A stretch of 64,000 bases of DNA. Source: Phormidium tenue FACHB-1050 (GTDB lineage: Bacteria > Cyanobacteriota > Cyanobacteriia > Pseudanabaenales > Pseudanabaenaceae). A model generated the notes under the pieces. It made no database searches. It was not told the DNA's origin and saw only the letters and a list, made by a program, of their open reading frames with translations. The translations under genes were made by a program, and so were the position numbers. The first letter of the stretch is position 1; each line of letters begins with the position of its first letter. Positions 45,090 to 54,550 of the stretch are shown piece after piece. Location: NCBI RefSeq assembly GCF_014696925.1, contig NZ_JACJQY010000005.1, positions 1-64,000 on the forward strand, in the 5' to 3' direction.

Positions 45090-45203
45090 TTCTCTAAAAT
45101 ATTACCTTGATTTTTTAGATTTATGCTTTACCCAGTAAGCGATCGTGCAGTAACTTAATCTAGTCACGGAAAGCAGCAGCTTGCTCAAACTCTCGCTTCT
45201 TCG
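45090..45203 (-). pseudogene. Duplicated fragment of the uvrB 3' end
   Basis: About 113 bp are a diverged copy (roughly nine tenths identical by eye) of 45737-45850, covering the last roughly 30 codons of uvrB, its stop and about 30 nt beyond. Both contain ATTTATGCTTTACCCAGTAA. It flanks the toxin-antitoxin pair on the far side from intact uvrB. The intervening 44927-45089 shows no gene. Confidence 0.85.
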
Positions 45204-45215
45204 TTCGATGCATTT

Positions 45216-45482
45216 TCAATAGACCTCATCGTGAGTACCAATATCGATAAGAACGATTGCCTCAGAGTCAACGCTAAAGATAATGCGACAATCATAACCG
45301 CAAGAACAAGCCTGAAATCCTTCCAGTTTGCCTCTGAGGGGATGTGTCCCTAAACTCGGTGCAAATACATCTAATTCCATTTGCTGAATCACATTCTCTA
45401 AGCGATTTCTTAGCTCAGGATTTCGCTTAACATATCTCCGCAAAGCACGCCCAAATTTTGGCGAAAAAACAATCTTTCTCAT
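45216..45482 (-). CDS. RelE/ParE-superfamily toxin (YafQ/StbE-like)
   Basis: The 88-residue basic protein has the compact RelE fold pattern: KIVFSPKFGRALRRYVKRNP, helical ENVIQQMELDVFAPS, then HPLRGKLEGFQACSCGYDCR and the C-terminal strand IVLIDIGTHDEVY. Toxins of this group cleave mRNA at the ribosome. The final His-Asp-Glu-Val-Tyr matches the StbE/YafQ style ending. It lies 3 nt after the upstream small gene at 45486, as toxin after antitoxin. Confidence 0.85.
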   Translation of the reverse strand: MRKIVFSPKFGRALRRYVKRNPELRNRLENVIQQMELDVFAPSLGTHPLRGKLEGFQACSCGYDCRIIFSVDSEAIVLIDIGTHDEVY

Positions 45483-45485
45483 AGA

Positions 45486-45710
45486 TTATTCGGGCGAATC
45501 AAGTATATTGCGTAATTCAGCGATCGCTTCCTCTGCCGTGTAAGATTTTAGTTCTCCTGCCCGATATGCCACCAAAGCTTCTCGTCCATTTTGAGCTATC
45601 TCCTCACGCCGACGCTCAATCTGACGATTACGAATAATTTGAACTAACATATCCTGTTGATCTGTCGGTAACTGTTCAACAACCTCAATTGCTGCTGCAA
45701 GTGTAACCAT
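45486..45710 (-). CDS. Antitoxin of the RelE-type pair
   Basis: This 74-residue protein has helical segments LAAAIEVVEQLPTDQQDMLV and IIRNRQIERRREEIAQNGRE, and an acidic tail EEAIAELRNILDSPE that probably wraps the toxin. Position directly upstream of the toxin and size support antitoxin function. It resembles the first half of the protein at 59650. It is downstream of uvrB on the same strand and could be read from it. Confidence 0.8.
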   Translation of the reverse strand: MVTLAAAIEVVEQLPTDQQDMLVQIIRNRQIERRREEIAQNGREALVAYRAGELKSYTAEEAIAELRNILDSPE

Positions 45711-45767
45711 AAGTTTTCCTAAGTTTTCAATCCACTTTCTCTAAAATATTATCTTAATTTTCTAGAT

Positions 45768-47771
45768 TTATGCTTTACCCAGTAAGCGATCGCGCAGTAA
45801 CTTAATCTTGTCACGAAAAGCTGCGGCTTGCTCAAACTCCTGCTTCTTTGCCGCATCTTTCATTTGTGCTTCCAACTGCTCGATTACCGTGGGAATGTCA
45901 TCTAGAGAAATTTCCTTGGCATTATTCACCACATACTCAAGCTGACGCTCATTAAGGCGGCGCGATACAGATAGAAAATCAAGGATTGCGTTACCCTCAA
46001 TGGATTTCACAATCGATGTTGGTGTAATCTGATTGTCTTCATTGTATTTAATCTGAATACGACGACGACGCTCCGTTTCGGAAATTGCTTTTTCCATACT
46101 GTTCGTTATGCGATCGGCATACATGATTACCTGTCCGCCAATATTTCGTGCTGCCCGTCCAATTGTTTGAATTAGCGATCGCTCGGCTCTTAAAAATCCT
46201 TCTTTATCTGCATCCAAAATCGCTACTAGTGAAACTTCGGGTAAATCTAGCCCTTCGCGCAGTAGATTGACTCCAATCAACACATCAAAAGTTCCTCTGC
46301 GTAAATCTTGGAGAATTTCAATCCGTTCAATTGATTTAATGTCTGAGTGGAGATAACGCACGGCAAGATTTCGCTCTTGGAAATATGTGGTCAAGTCCTC
46401 AGCCATTTTCTTGGTTAGTGTGGTAATTAACACCCGCTCCTTCCGCTTGACTCGTTCTTGTATCTCATGATACAGGTCATCCACTTGCCCTTCCGTTGGA
46501 CGCACAAATATCTCTGGATCGACAACACCTGTTGGTCTGATAATCTGTTCAACAACTTGCTCAGAAACTTCCATTTCCCAATCCCCAGGGGTTGCCGAGA
46601 CAAAAATACATTGCTTGACCATTCCCCAAAATTCATCAGCCTTTAGCGGTCGATTATCCGCCGCACTGGGTAAGCGAAAACCATGATCGATCAGTGTCAT
46701 CTTTCTTGCGCGATCGCCGTTATACATGCCCCTGATTTGGGGGATCGAAACATGGGACTCATCAACAACCAGCAACCAATCATCTTTGGGAAAATAATCC
46801 ACTAAACAGGCAGGAGATTCGCCAGCTTGACGACCTGCTAAATGCCGCGAATAGTTTTCGACTCCATTACAAAAGCCAACTTCTTGCAACAGTTCCAAAT
46901 CATATTTGGTGCGTTGTTCTAAACGTTGGGCTTCAAGTAATTTTCCTGCATTAGTTAACTCTTCAAGTCGGGCTTCTAGTTCTTCTTTGATCTCTGCACA
47001 GGCAATTTCTAAGCGATCGGCAGGAGTAACAAAGTGACGTGCAGGATAGATATTCAGTGCTTCTAAACTTTGCAAAATCTCACCCGTCACAGGATCAACA
47101 TAGCGAATCGCTTCAATTTCATCACCAAAAAATTCTACGCGAATAGTGCGATCTTCGTAGGCTGGTCCAATTTCTAAGATGTCTCCTTTTACCCGAAATT
47201 TACCTCGTCCCATTTCTATGTCATTGCGCTCATACTGCACATTGGTTAATGCTTTTAGCAATTCTCTCTGGTCATATTCCACACCCACCCCTAACGGAAT
47301 CGAAGCCTTAAGATATTCTTCGGGAATTCCCAAACCATAGATACAACTTACGGATGCGACCACAATCACATCTTTGCGCTCGAAAAGCGATCGGGTAGCC
47401 GAGTGGCGCAACATATCGATTTCATCGTTGATTGAGGCGGTCTTCTCGATATAAGTATCGGTAACAGGAATATATGCCTCAGGTTGGTAGTAATCGTAAT
47501 AACTGATGAAGTATTCAACCGCATTATTGGGAAAGAATTCGCGCAATTCGTTACATAGCTGCGCTGCCAAGGTCTTATTATGGGCAAGTACCAAAGTGGG
47601 CTTTTGATATTTGGCGATCGCATTGGCTACGGTCATGGTTTTGCCTGTACCTGTAGCGCCCAACAGTGTCTGATAACGTAGTCCTTTTTGTAATCCATCG
47701 AATAATTGAGCGATCGCTTTTGGTTGGTCGGCAGTGGGCTGCCAAGGGGTACGAATATCAAACAGAGCCAT
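45768..47771 (-). CDS. uvrB: Excinuclease ABC subunit B
   Basis: UvrB is the damage-verification helicase of nucleotide excision repair. The 667-residue protein starts [20 protein letters not shown] and has Walker [13 protein letters not shown] near residue 40, the beta-hairpin [14 protein letters not shown], helicase motifs [25 protein letters not shown] and IGRAARN, and the C-terminal UVR motif ([19 protein letters not shown]) that contacts UvrC. ATG at 47771 is the family start. Its 3' end has a duplicate fragment at 45090. Confidence 0.97.
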   Translation of the reverse strand: MALFDIRTPWQPTADQPKAIAQLFDGLQKGLRYQTLLGATGTGKTMTVANAIAKYQKPTLVLAHNKTLAAQLCNELREFFPNNAVEYFISYYDYYQPEAYIPVTDTYIEKTASINDEIDMLRHSATRSLFERKDVIVVASVSCIYGLGIPEEYLKASIPLGVGVEYDQRELLKALTNVQYERNDIEMGRGKFRVKGDILEIGPAYEDRTIRVEFFGDEIEAIRYVDPVTGEILQSLEALNIYPARHFVTPADRLEIACAEIKEELEARLEELTNAGKLLEAQRLEQRTKYDLELLQEVGFCNGVENYSRHLAGRQAGESPACLVDYFPKDDWLLVVDESHVSIPQIRGMYNGDRARKMTLIDHGFRLPSAADNRPLKADEFWGMVKQCIFVSATPGDWEMEVSEQVVEQIIRPTGVVDPEIFVRPTEGQVDDLYHEIQERVKRKERVLITTLTKKMAEDLTTYFQERNLAVRYLHSDIKSIERIEILQDLRRGTFDVLIGVNLLREGLDLPEVSLVAILDADKEGFLRAERSLIQTIGRAARNIGGQVIMYADRITNSMEKAISETERRRRIQIKYNEDNQITPTSIVKSIEGNAILDFLSVSRRLNERQLEYVVNNAKEISLDDIPTVIEQLEAQMKDAAKKQEFEQAAAFRDKIKLLRDRLLGKA

Positions 47772-47854
47772 GAGCTTGGAAAGTATTGAGAAAATGATCA
47801 AAATCAGCGATCTCTATCATATCAAACCTAAATTCAGGACGGTTAGAGATTCGT

Positions 47855-47955
47855 CGTAAAGGATTGAAACTGCGGATTCAATCCTTTACGGTGTAAATAC
47901 AAGTTACCAAGAACTCAAGTTCTTGGCTAAAAGCTAAAGTCGGTTGAAACCGACT
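47855..47955. repeat. Cluster of three hairpins upstream of uvrB
   Basis: Perfect stems occur at 47855-47890 (CGTAAAGGATTGAA arms), 47907-47926 (CCAAGAACT-like arms) and 47938-47955 (AGTCGGTT arms). The combination resembles a dispersed intergenic repeat unlike family 1 or 2. No gene is visible in 47772-48173. Confidence 0.6.
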
Positions 47956-48040
47956 GAAGAAATTCAACCCATTTCAATAGGTTTGAGCTATTAGCCTGTA
48001 CTTGAATGCAAGGCTTGGGTGCAATGCGATCGCTTGCATT

Positions 48041-48134
48041 AGGAAAAGCCAAAACCCAAGAAGCGAGTGGCGGCGCTTCGCGCCGCCACTCGCTTCTTGG
48101 GTTTTGTGTCCTAACAAGAGTGGCTATAGCTATA
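48041..48134. repeat. Family 1 palindromic element, left end missing
   Basis: AAAACCCAAGAAGCGAGTGG, GGCGC-TTCG core, complement, then CCTAACAAGAGTGGCTATAG and TATA. Right terminus intact. Confidence 0.75.
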
Positions 48135-48173
48135 TAATCTAAGCTAGTTCACATTCTTGTTAAGGAGTTGTAT

Positions 48174-48776
48174 ATGCTAGACAAACGTGACTATACCTTA
48201 ATCATCGATAAAAGTGGAAGCATGTCAAACACTGACAGGGGCACTAACAAAAGTCGGTGGGAAATTGTCAAGGAATCGACGCTTGCCCTTGCTCGTAAAT
48301 GCGATCAGTTAGATCCAGATGGGATTACGGTATATTTATTTTCAGGAAAGTTTAAGCGATACGACAATGTTTCGGCAGTGAAGGTTGAGCAAATTTTCCA
48401 AGAAAATGATCCGATGGGTGGGACTAATCTCATCTCTGTTCTCCAAGATGCAATTAATCAATTCTTTCAACGCAAAAAGGCTGGTCAAGCTAAAGGTGGG
48501 GAAACAATTTTAGTAATTACCGATGGAGAACCAGACGATCGCCGTTCTGTGTTTGAAGTAATCATCGAAGCAACTCGTCGGATGAATTCTGATGCAGAAC
48601 TTGGGATTTCTTTTATTCAAGTTGGTTCCGATCCTAGTGCTACTGATTTTCTGAAGGCTCTAGATGACAAGTTACAGAGTATTGGCGCAAATTTTGACAT
48701 TGTAGACACGATTACGCTTAGTGATATGGAAGATATGACTTTGGCGGAAGTGTTATTGAGTGCGATTAATGATTAG
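48174..48776 (+). CDS. von Willebrand factor type A domain protein
   Basis: The 200-residue protein is a stand-alone VWA domain: MIDAS motif DKSGSMS near residue 11, conserved Thr in PMGGTNLISVL, and Asp in VITDGEPDDRRS. VWA domains bind protein ligands through a metal ion. AAGGAG lies seven bases upstream of the ATG at 48174, which decides the start over a TTG at 48168. It may form an operon with the next gene (85 nt apart, with a hairpin between). Partner unknown. Confidence 0.88.
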   Translation: MLDKRDYTLIIDKSGSMSNTDRGTNKSRWEIVKESTLALARKCDQLDPDGITVYLFSGKFKRYDNVSAVKVEQIFQENDPMGGTNLISVLQDAINQFFQRKKAGQAKGGETILVITDGEPDDRRSVFEVIIEATRRMNSDAELGISFIQVGSDPSATDFLKALDDKLQSIGANFDIVDTITLSDMEDMTLAEVLLSAIND

Positions 48777-48782
48777 GTGATT

Positions 48783-48817
48783 TTTTCAGTGACGAGGCTC
48801 TGCCTCGCCACTGAAAA
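48783..48817. terminator. Hairpin after the VWA gene
   Basis: TTTTCAGTGACGAGGC and GCCTCGCCACTGAAAA flank a TCT loop; one mismatch; just past the stop codon. Confidence 0.6.
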
Positions 48818-48861
48818 GCAGGATTAAGTACAAGCAAATTTTATAAATAAATACAAATCAA

Positions 48862-49329
48862 ATGGAATCTCTTGAATCCATTCTTTCCGATCTTCAGGGT
48901 AAATATAAAGATCCAAATAAAGAGACGAATGCTAATAAACAGCATCAGGATGAGCCGATCTCTACTCCGCCTTTACCCAGTCAAACGAGTATCCCAGCCC
49001 CTAACTCGTTGGATAGTTTGTTAAATGATTTGCGTAATAATTCACAAAGCCATTCGCAAAGTAATTCGCAAACCTATGCACCTGATTACACTTCTCCACA
49101 GGTAACGCCTGAAGCTTTACCTAGTCAGCCTTCACCTGCGATCGATCGCGATTTACAGCAGATCGCCGATCGCCAAAAGGCTAAGGATTACGAGGCGATC
49201 GCTAAAACTGCAACCGAATGGTTAAAACAGCTTGATCCGTTAGGTGGTGAAGGCTTATGGTTTGAGGAATTTGCTAAAAATTATCCTTCGCGTCTAGAAG
49301 CCGCGATCGCCTTACTACAATCCAAATAA
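48862..49329 (+). CDS. Slr1339-family (salt stress) hypothetical protein
   Basis: The 155-residue protein begins MESLESILSDLQGKY, has a Pro/Ser/Gln-rich variable middle and ends with the conserved EWLKQLDPLGGEGLWFEEFA, NYPSRLEAAIALLQ. This layout matches a cyanobacterial family sometimes labelled salt stress protein Slr1339. No catalytic motif is seen; biochemical role unknown. Confidence 0.75.
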   Translation: MESLESILSDLQGKYKDPNKETNANKQHQDEPISTPPLPSQTSIPAPNSLDSLLNDLRNNSQSHSQSNSQTYAPDYTSPQVTPEALPSQPSPAIDRDLQQIADRQKAKDYEAIAKTATEWLKQLDPLGGEGLWFEEFAKNYPSRLEAAIALLQSK

Positions 49330-49343
49330 TTATAAAGAGAACC

Positions 49344-49382
49344 AGTTTTATGTGGCACGGCAAAGCCACGCCACATAAAACT
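49344..49382 (+). terminator. Hairpin upstream of gloB
   Basis: AGTTTTATGTGGC and GCCACATAAAACT with an inner GGC-AAA-GCC stem, 15 nt after the Slr1339-like gene. Confidence 0.65.
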
Positions 49383-49402
49383 AAATTGCAGGAAACTAAT
49401 TT

Positions 49403-50179
49403 ATGAATATTTACCGTCTAGCCGTTTTAAGTGACAATTACGTTTTTGTGTTACATGATCCTGCTAGCAACACTGCGGCAGTGGTTGATCCTGCTGTCCC
49501 TGAGCCTGTACTCGCAAAAGTAGAAGAGTTAGGGGCAAATTTGGTAGCGATTTTTAATACCCATCACCACGGCGATCATGTAGGTGGTAATAAGGCGTTA
49601 ATTGAAAAGTTTCCCAATGCCATTGTTTACGGCGGTGAAAAAGATCGCGATCGCATTCCCCATCAGCAAGTGTTTTTAAAAGGCGGCGATCGCGTGACTT
49701 TTGGCGATCGGGAAGCGCAAGTATTTTTTGTGCCTGGTCATACCTATGCCCACATAGCCTATTACTTTGAGCCAAGTGGCGATCAAGGCGGTGAATTGTT
49801 CTGTGGAGATACTTTGTTTGCTGGCGGCTGTGGCAGGTTGTTTGAAGGTACTCCTGCGGAGATGCTTGCCTCTTTGTCGCAATTGCGTCAACTGCCAGAT
49901 GATACTCGTGTTTGGTGCGCCCATGAGTACACCCTCGGCAATCTCAAGTTTGCACTGACTGTGGATCAGGATAATGCTGATTTACAAGAACGGATGACAA
50001 CAGCCACGGCGATGCGTCAAAGAGGCGAGGCAACTGTGCCAACTACGATTGGTCTGGAAAAGCGGACTAATCCTTTTATGCGTTGGGACTTTCCCGCTCT
50101 TCAGCGATCGGCGGGTATTGAGAATCCTGATCGCGTATTTGCCAGAATTCGCGGACAAAAAGATAATTTTGCTGGCTAG
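49403..50179 (+). CDS. gloB: Hydroxyacylglutathione hydrolase (glyoxalase II)
   Basis: GloB hydrolyses S-lactoylglutathione to lactate and glutathione, the second step of methylglyoxal detoxification. The 258-residue metallo-beta-lactamase-fold protein has the binuclear metal site THHHGDHVGG, VPGHTYAHIAYY, GDTLFAGGCGRLFEG and CAHEYTLGNLKFAL, and the C-terminal HAGH-type helical region with NPFMRWDFPAL. Length is normal. Confidence 0.93.
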   Translation: MNIYRLAVLSDNYVFVLHDPASNTAAVVDPAVPEPVLAKVEELGANLVAIFNTHHHGDHVGGNKALIEKFPNAIVYGGEKDRDRIPHQQVFLKGGDRVTFGDREAQVFFVPGHTYAHIAYYFEPSGDQGGELFCGDTLFAGGCGRLFEGTPAEMLASLSQLRQLPDDTRVWCAHEYTLGNLKFALTVDQDNADLQERMTTATAMRQRGEATVPTTIGLEKRTNPFMRWDFPALQRSAGIENPDRVFARIRGQKDNFAG

Positions 50180-50183
50180 AACA

Positions 50184-50222
50184 AATAAATGAATGCGGTG
50201 CTTCGCACCGCATTCATTTATT
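50184..50222 (+). terminator. Terminator after gloB
   Basis: AATAAATGAATGCGGTGC-TTC-complement, perfect stem five bases after the gloB stop. Confidence 0.7.
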
Positions 50223-50304
50223 GCAAAAAAGAGTTAGCAAGTACAAACCAAAACCCAAAAATTGAGTTGCGGCGCGAAGCGCCGCAACTCAATTTTTGGG
50301 TTTT
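50219..50304. repeat. Family 1 element, one side
   Basis: GAGTTAGCAAGTACAAACCA then AAACCCAAAAATTGAGTTGC and GGCGC-GAA hairpin with full complement. The left flank matches the inverted right flank of the copy at 22211. Opposite terminus missing. Confidence 0.7.
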
Positions 50305-50315
50305 ATATCAAAACT

Positions 50316-50344
50316 AAAAAAGCTCCTCATTGAGGAGCTTTTTT
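50316..50344 (-). terminator. Terminator of tRNA-Gln
   Basis: AAAAAAGCTCCTC-ATT-GAGGAGCTTTTTT, perfect, 8 nt downstream of the tRNA on the minus strand with a T-run. Confidence 0.85.
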
Positions 50345-50352
50345 AAGTTAAC

Positions 50353-50423
50353 TGGGGTGCAAGGATTCGAACCTCGGAATGTCTGGACCAAAACCAGATG
50401 CCTTACCGCTTGGCGACACCCCA
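50353..50423 (-). tRNA. tRNA-Gln (anticodon TTG)
   Basis: On the minus strand, TGGGGTG...CACCCCA forms the 7-bp acceptor stem, TCTGG-TTTTGGT-CCAGA the anticodon arm with TTG at positions 34-36, and CGAGG-TTCGAAT-CCTTG the T arm. The 71-nt length, no encoded CCA tail beyond the acceptor, and downstream terminator support a functional gene. Confidence 0.96.
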
Positions 50424-50569
50424 ATAATATTTGGGTGCGTTTCACAAATTTCTTTGATTGCGCGGTATTTACTATAGCAAAGGGGGATGGGGTTTTGTCA
50501 ACCCATTTAGTAAAAAATCTCCTAAAAACTCAAGAATCACTATTCCTAAAAAGGAAAGAATTTATTATG

Positions 50570-50606
50570 GTAGGTATGGGCGGCGCGAAGCGCCGCCCAT
50601 ACCTAC
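50570..50606. repeat. Core hairpin related to family 1
   Basis: GTAGGTATGGGCGGCGC-GAA-complement is a perfect stem near the 3' end of the minus-strand gene at 50665. A weaker hairpin follows at about 50619-50650 (TTTTTGTGGGGC / GCGCCACAAAAA), ending in CTTGGGTTTT. 50424-50569 shows no gene. Confidence 0.65.
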
Positions 50607-50664
50607 ATATTGAACCTTTTTTGTGGGGCAGCGAAGCCGCGCCACAAAAACGTTCTTGGGTTTT

Positions 50665-53223
50665 CTAATTATCTAGAAGTACCGAATCTTTGGACAGTGC
50701 AATTTGCAGCTTACAAAAGCCCTCAATATGGCTGCACACATCTTGGAGATTACGCTCAGACCAAGCCTGTCCATTACTTAAGGGTGTATCAAAACCATTA
50801 GCAAAAACATGCACAATCGGATCACCTGCATCAGGTAACACCAAAACCCAATCGCGATCGCTATAAAAAACCTTCACGCCATCAATCAGCTCAATTTTTT
50901 CGCGTCCGTAAGATTCGACTAGGTGGCGCATGAGTGTTCCTTTAATACTCCAAGGACAGCGCACCATCTGTTTCCGAAAATGACAACGGGGCAAATGTGA
51001 ACGGACTTGCGACAGCGATCGCTTTTGTAGGGTGATCCATTCCATGATCTTGGCAATGCTAAACATCGCATCAAATCCTGGGTGAAGTTGCGGGAAAATA
51101 AAGCCCATTTCGGCAGAACCACCAAGGACTACGCCCTCATTACTATGGCAAGTCGCCATCAAAGCTGTTGGATTAGCACGGGTGCGGATTACTTTGCCAC
51201 CATGCTTTTCGGCAATCAGCTCCACCATACCCGAAGCCGAAACAGGAACAACTACTGTGCCGCCAACCTGTGATGTCAGCACCATTTCCACCATTAAGCC
51301 CGTTAAGGTTTCATCGCGAATGGATTTTCCTAATTCATCAATCAGGATAAATTTTTCACCATTAGCATAGACCTGTACGCCAAAGTTACCTCTTACCGCC
51401 TTGACCACATCGGTTAACTGAATTAACATTTTTTCGCGATCGACGGGAGCAGGAGCAACTTCATTGAGACTGGCATTGAGAACCACCACATCGGTGCTAA
51501 ATTTGCCTAAAATACGCGGCAAAACTGCTCCCGACACTGCGTAAACATAATCGATGACAATCTTTTTACAATCGCTAAATCTGATCGCCTCAACGTCAAT
51601 ATTTTTGGCAAAGCCGCTGTTGTAATAATCTAATACGCGAGTGGGGTAACTAATTTCGCCGATTTCTTCAATCCTTGCCCTGCGAAAGTCTTCTTTAAAA
51701 AATGTGCCTTCAATCTTTTTCTCTGCGGCTTTATTGATATTAATCCCATTGGCATCCAGAAACTCAATCATCACGCAGTCATTGCGATCGGGGTGGACAC
51801 GCACATGAATACCGCCGACAACGCCTAGACTGGGGGCAATAAATCGCGAAATGGGAATTGCTGTTGCTTCAAGGTTTTCGACATTAATACCTACAGACAT
51901 TAATCCCGAAATTAGCGATCGCGTTAGCATTCGGCAAATCGTGCGCTGATCCCGTGAAACCATCACATGGGAATTGGGACGCAAGGTTGCGCCATAGGCT
52001 GCCCCCAGTTTTACCGCAAATTCGGGCGTAATATCGACATTGGCTAATCCAGACACACTATGCTGTCCAAACAAATTCCGTGAAGCCATTGCGCCCCAAA
52101 TCAAATTGGTGGTTAGGGTTGCGCCAGCTTCCACATGTTTGCTCGGCCAAATTCGCACATTCGGAAAAACTCTCGCCTCTTCACCAATTACAGAATTAGA
52201 GCCAACTACTGCTCCTTCCATCACATGGGCGCGGCGACTAACACGAACATTGCGAGAAATCGTACATGCCCACAGATGACACTCTTCGCTAATCATGGCA
52301 CTATTGCCAATGATCGGTCGTTGCAGATCACAATCGGAGCCAATGGTAACGCGATCGCCAATGATCGTACCTGCGGAAATCTTAGTGCGATCGCCGATCG
52401 AGCAATTACTCCCAATCAGTACAGGCGGCTCAATTTGGACGGTGGGTGAAATGACTGTATGTTTGCCGATCCATAAGCCTGTCCGTAGCTGAACATAATC
52501 CAGATCTAAGTGAACTCGCCCCCTAATGGCATCATACTGCGCTTGCCGATACGCATCTAAAGAGCCAATATCACACCAATAACCACTGGCGATATACCCA
52601 TACATCGGTACATTTTTGGCGAGTAACAGTGGAAATAGATCTGTAGAGAAGTCACTTGGCTCGTTAGCTGGTAAAAAATCTAAAACTTCTGGCTCAAGAA
52701 TGTAAATACCTGTATTCACCGTATCGGAAAAAACCTCGCTCGTTGATGGTTTTTCCAAAAATCTTTGAATGCGATCTTCCTCATCGGTAATCACCACCCC
52801 AAAAGCCATGGGATCGCTGACTCGGCGCAAAATTAGAGTGGCTTGGGACTTTTTGGCGCGATGAAATTTGAGGGCGGCAGTGAGATCAAAGTCAGTAATA
52901 CTATCGCCACTAATGACCATGAAAGTACTATCTAAAAGACTTTCGACATTTTTGACGCAACCTGCGGTTCCCAGTGGTTGATCTTCCTCAACCACATACA
53001 TCATATTTACGCCAAAGTCTGAGCCGTCGCCAAAATGTTCGCGAATGACATCGGGTAAGTAATGCAAGGTGGCAATTACTTCGCGGATGCCGTGACGCTT
53101 CAACAAATTGAGAATATGCTCAGTAATAGGTCGATTTAGCACCGATACCATCGGTTTTGGCATATCACAAGTGAGTGGGCGTAATCTTGTTCCTGAACCA
53201 CCTGCCATCAATACCGCGCGCAT
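50665..53223 (-). CDS. Mannose-1-phosphate guanylyltransferase with phosphomannomutase-like domain
   Basis: This 852-residue protein begins MRAVLMAGGSGTRLRPLTCD, a sugar nucleotidyltransferase (residues 1-230). It continues with left-handed beta-helix hexapeptide repeats (about 250-370, VQIEPPVLIGSNCSIGDRTK) and ends with a phosphomannomutase-like region. The usual phosphoserine loop (TASHNP type) is not visible, so mutase activity is doubtful. The family is conserved in cyanobacteria and would supply GDP-mannose or a related sugar nucleotide for polysaccharide. ATG at 53223 is the family start. Confidence 0.88.
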   Translation of the reverse strand: MRAVLMAGGSGTRLRPLTCDMPKPMVSVLNRPITEHILNLLKRHGIREVIATLHYLPDVIREHFGDGSDFGVNMMYVVEEDQPLGTAGCVKNVESLLDSTFMVISGDSITDFDLTAALKFHRAKKSQATLILRRVSDPMAFGVVITDEEDRIQRFLEKPSTSEVFSDTVNTGIYILEPEVLDFLPANEPSDFSTDLFPLLLAKNVPMYGYIASGYWCDIGSLDAYRQAQYDAIRGRVHLDLDYVQLRTGLWIGKHTVISPTVQIEPPVLIGSNCSIGDRTKISAGTIIGDRVTIGSDCDLQRPIIGNSAMISEECHLWACTISRNVRVSRRAHVMEGAVVGSNSVIGEEARVFPNVRIWPSKHVEAGATLTTNLIWGAMASRNLFGQHSVSGLANVDITPEFAVKLGAAYGATLRPNSHVMVSRDQRTICRMLTRSLISGLMSVGINVENLEATAIPISRFIAPSLGVVGGIHVRVHPDRNDCVMIEFLDANGININKAAEKKIEGTFFKEDFRRARIEEIGEISYPTRVLDYYNSGFAKNIDVEAIRFSDCKKIVIDYVYAVSGAVLPRILGKFSTDVVVLNASLNEVAPAPVDREKMLIQLTDVVKAVRGNFGVQVYANGEKFILIDELGKSIRDETLTGLMVEMVLTSQVGGTVVVPVSASGMVELIAEKHGGKVIRTRANPTALMATCHSNEGVVLGGSAEMGFIFPQLHPGFDAMFSIAKIMEWITLQKRSLSQVRSHLPRCHFRKQMVRCPWSIKGTLMRHLVESYGREKIELIDGVKVFYSDRDWVLVLPDAGDPIVHVFANGFDTPLSNGQAWSERNLQDVCSHIEGFCKLQIALSKDSVLLDN

Positions 53224-53289
53224 AGATCCTCCGAACGCCAATACGTAATAGGATTAGGCTCTAGTATCGTTCAAATTTGCGATAAAGCA

Positions 53290-54003
53290 ATGAAAATAAA
53301 CCTTAATCCTGAAACCGATCCCCAATCAAAAATTATTGTGGCAATGGATGTACCATCTGCTGCCGAAGCTATAAATTTGTGCGATCGCTTGCCTCAAGTA
53401 AGTTTCTGGAAAGTGGGACTAGAGCTATTTATTGCCGATGGTAGTACGATTTTGCGCGAACTGAAGGCAAGAGATAAAAAGATATTTTTAGATTTAAAGT
53501 TGCATGACATACCTAATACAGTGGCTTCAGCTTGTCGAGTTGCCACGAAATATGGTGCTGATTTCCTAACAATTCATGCTTCGGGTGGTAGTGCCATGAT
53601 GCAAGCTGCCCAAGCTGAAGCTCAAGGTTCGTCAACCCAACTTTTGGCAGTCTCCCTATTAACCAGTATTTCGGCTACGGAACTAGCAACCGATCTCAAA
53701 GTGTCCCTTGAAGTCTCTGAATATGTTTCAAAACTGGTGCTTTTAGCGAAAGAAAGTGGGCTAACTGGTGCTGTTTGTTCGCCACATGAGGTAAAAAATT
53801 TGCGATCGCAGCTTGGTGATGATTTTTGCTTTGTGACCCCAGGGGTACGTCCCGCAGGAGCCGCAGTTGGCGATCAAAGTCGGGTGATGACTCCCCAAGA
53901 GGCGATCGCCGCAGGTGCTAATTATTTAGTAATTGGTAGACCGATTGTTGCTGCACCTGATCCTGTTGCTGCTTGGGAAAAGATTTGTCAAGCTCTAACT
54001 TAA
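53290..54003 (+). CDS. pyrF: Orotidine 5'-phosphate decarboxylase
   Basis: PyrF makes UMP in pyrimidine synthesis. The 237-residue barrel has KIIVAMDVPSAAEAINLCD, the catalytic FLDLKLHDIPNTV and the phosphate-binding PGVRPAGAAVGDQSRVMTP. It is divergent from the guanylyltransferase gene with 66 nt between them. Confidence 0.96.
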   Translation: MKINLNPETDPQSKIIVAMDVPSAAEAINLCDRLPQVSFWKVGLELFIADGSTILRELKARDKKIFLDLKLHDIPNTVASACRVATKYGADFLTIHASGGSAMMQAAQAEAQGSSTQLLAVSLLTSISATELATDLKVSLEVSEYVSKLVLLAKESGLTGAVCSPHEVKNLRSQLGDDFCFVTPGVRPAGAAVGDQSRVMTPQEAIAAGANYLVIGRPIVAAPDPVAAWEKICQALT

Positions 54004-54004
54004 C

Positions 54005-54033
54005 CAAAAAGACTGGCTTAGCCAGTCTTTTTA
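54005..54033 (+). terminator. Terminator after pyrF
   Basis: AAAAAGACTGGC-TTA-GCCAGTCTTTTT two bases past the stop. Confidence 0.85.
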
Positions 54034-54147
54034 TAGCGATCGTCACTTGTATCAGGACAAATCAAAACCCAAATAGTGTGAGGCGGCGCTTCGCGCCGCC
54101 TCACACTATTTGGGTTTTATTTCCTAACAAGAATGGCGATAGCTGTA
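54032..54147. repeat. Family 1 palindromic element (116 bp)
   Basis: TATAGCGATCGTCACTTG at the left and AATGGCGATAGCTGTA at the right; AATAGTGTGAGGCGGCGC arm with complement. It starts inside the pyrF terminator's T-run and ends at the stop codon of the next gene. Confidence 0.8.
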
Positions 54148-54149
54148 GT

Positions 54150-54512
54150 TTAAATTGCGTGTTTTTTGAGTTCATCAAGAGACACAATTTTTAAAGCCGC
54201 TTCATGGGTAGCAGCGAGATCTACGGGTGGTGCAACGCCTGCGTCTAGGGCTTCCTTCCATCGTGATGCACATAAACACCAGCGATCGCCTGCCTTTAGT
54301 CCCACAAAATTAAACATCGGTGCAGGTGTGCTTAGGTCATTACCTTGAGCCTTGGTGTAGGCTAGAAATTCATCCGTAACTTGAGCGCAGATGACATGCA
54401 CTCCAAGATCTTGCGCTCCTGTCTGACAAAATCCATCACGATAAAAACCTGTGACTGGTGATGAGCAGCATAGGGCGAGATTTTCGCCCAAAACATTTTT
54501 GATGACTGCCAT
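54150..54512 (-). CDS. DUF2237 family protein
   Basis: The 120-residue protein (MAVIKNVLGENLALCCSS) carries the family's conserved PVTGFYRDGFCQTGAQDLGV, HVICAQVTDEFLAYTKAQGN and GDRWCLCASRWKEALDAG. The paired Cys and Trp/Arg residues suggest a ligand or metal pocket, but the function is unknown. The ATG at 54512 is chosen as the family start. Confidence 0.88.
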   Translation of the reverse strand: MAVIKNVLGENLALCCSSPVTGFYRDGFCQTGAQDLGVHVICAQVTDEFLAYTKAQGNDLSTPAPMFNFVGLKAGDRWCLCASRWKEALDAGVAPPVDLAATHEAALKIVSLDELKKHAI

Positions 54513-54550
54513 AATTTTCAATCCTGAGTGATCAATAAATTTTTCCTTCC

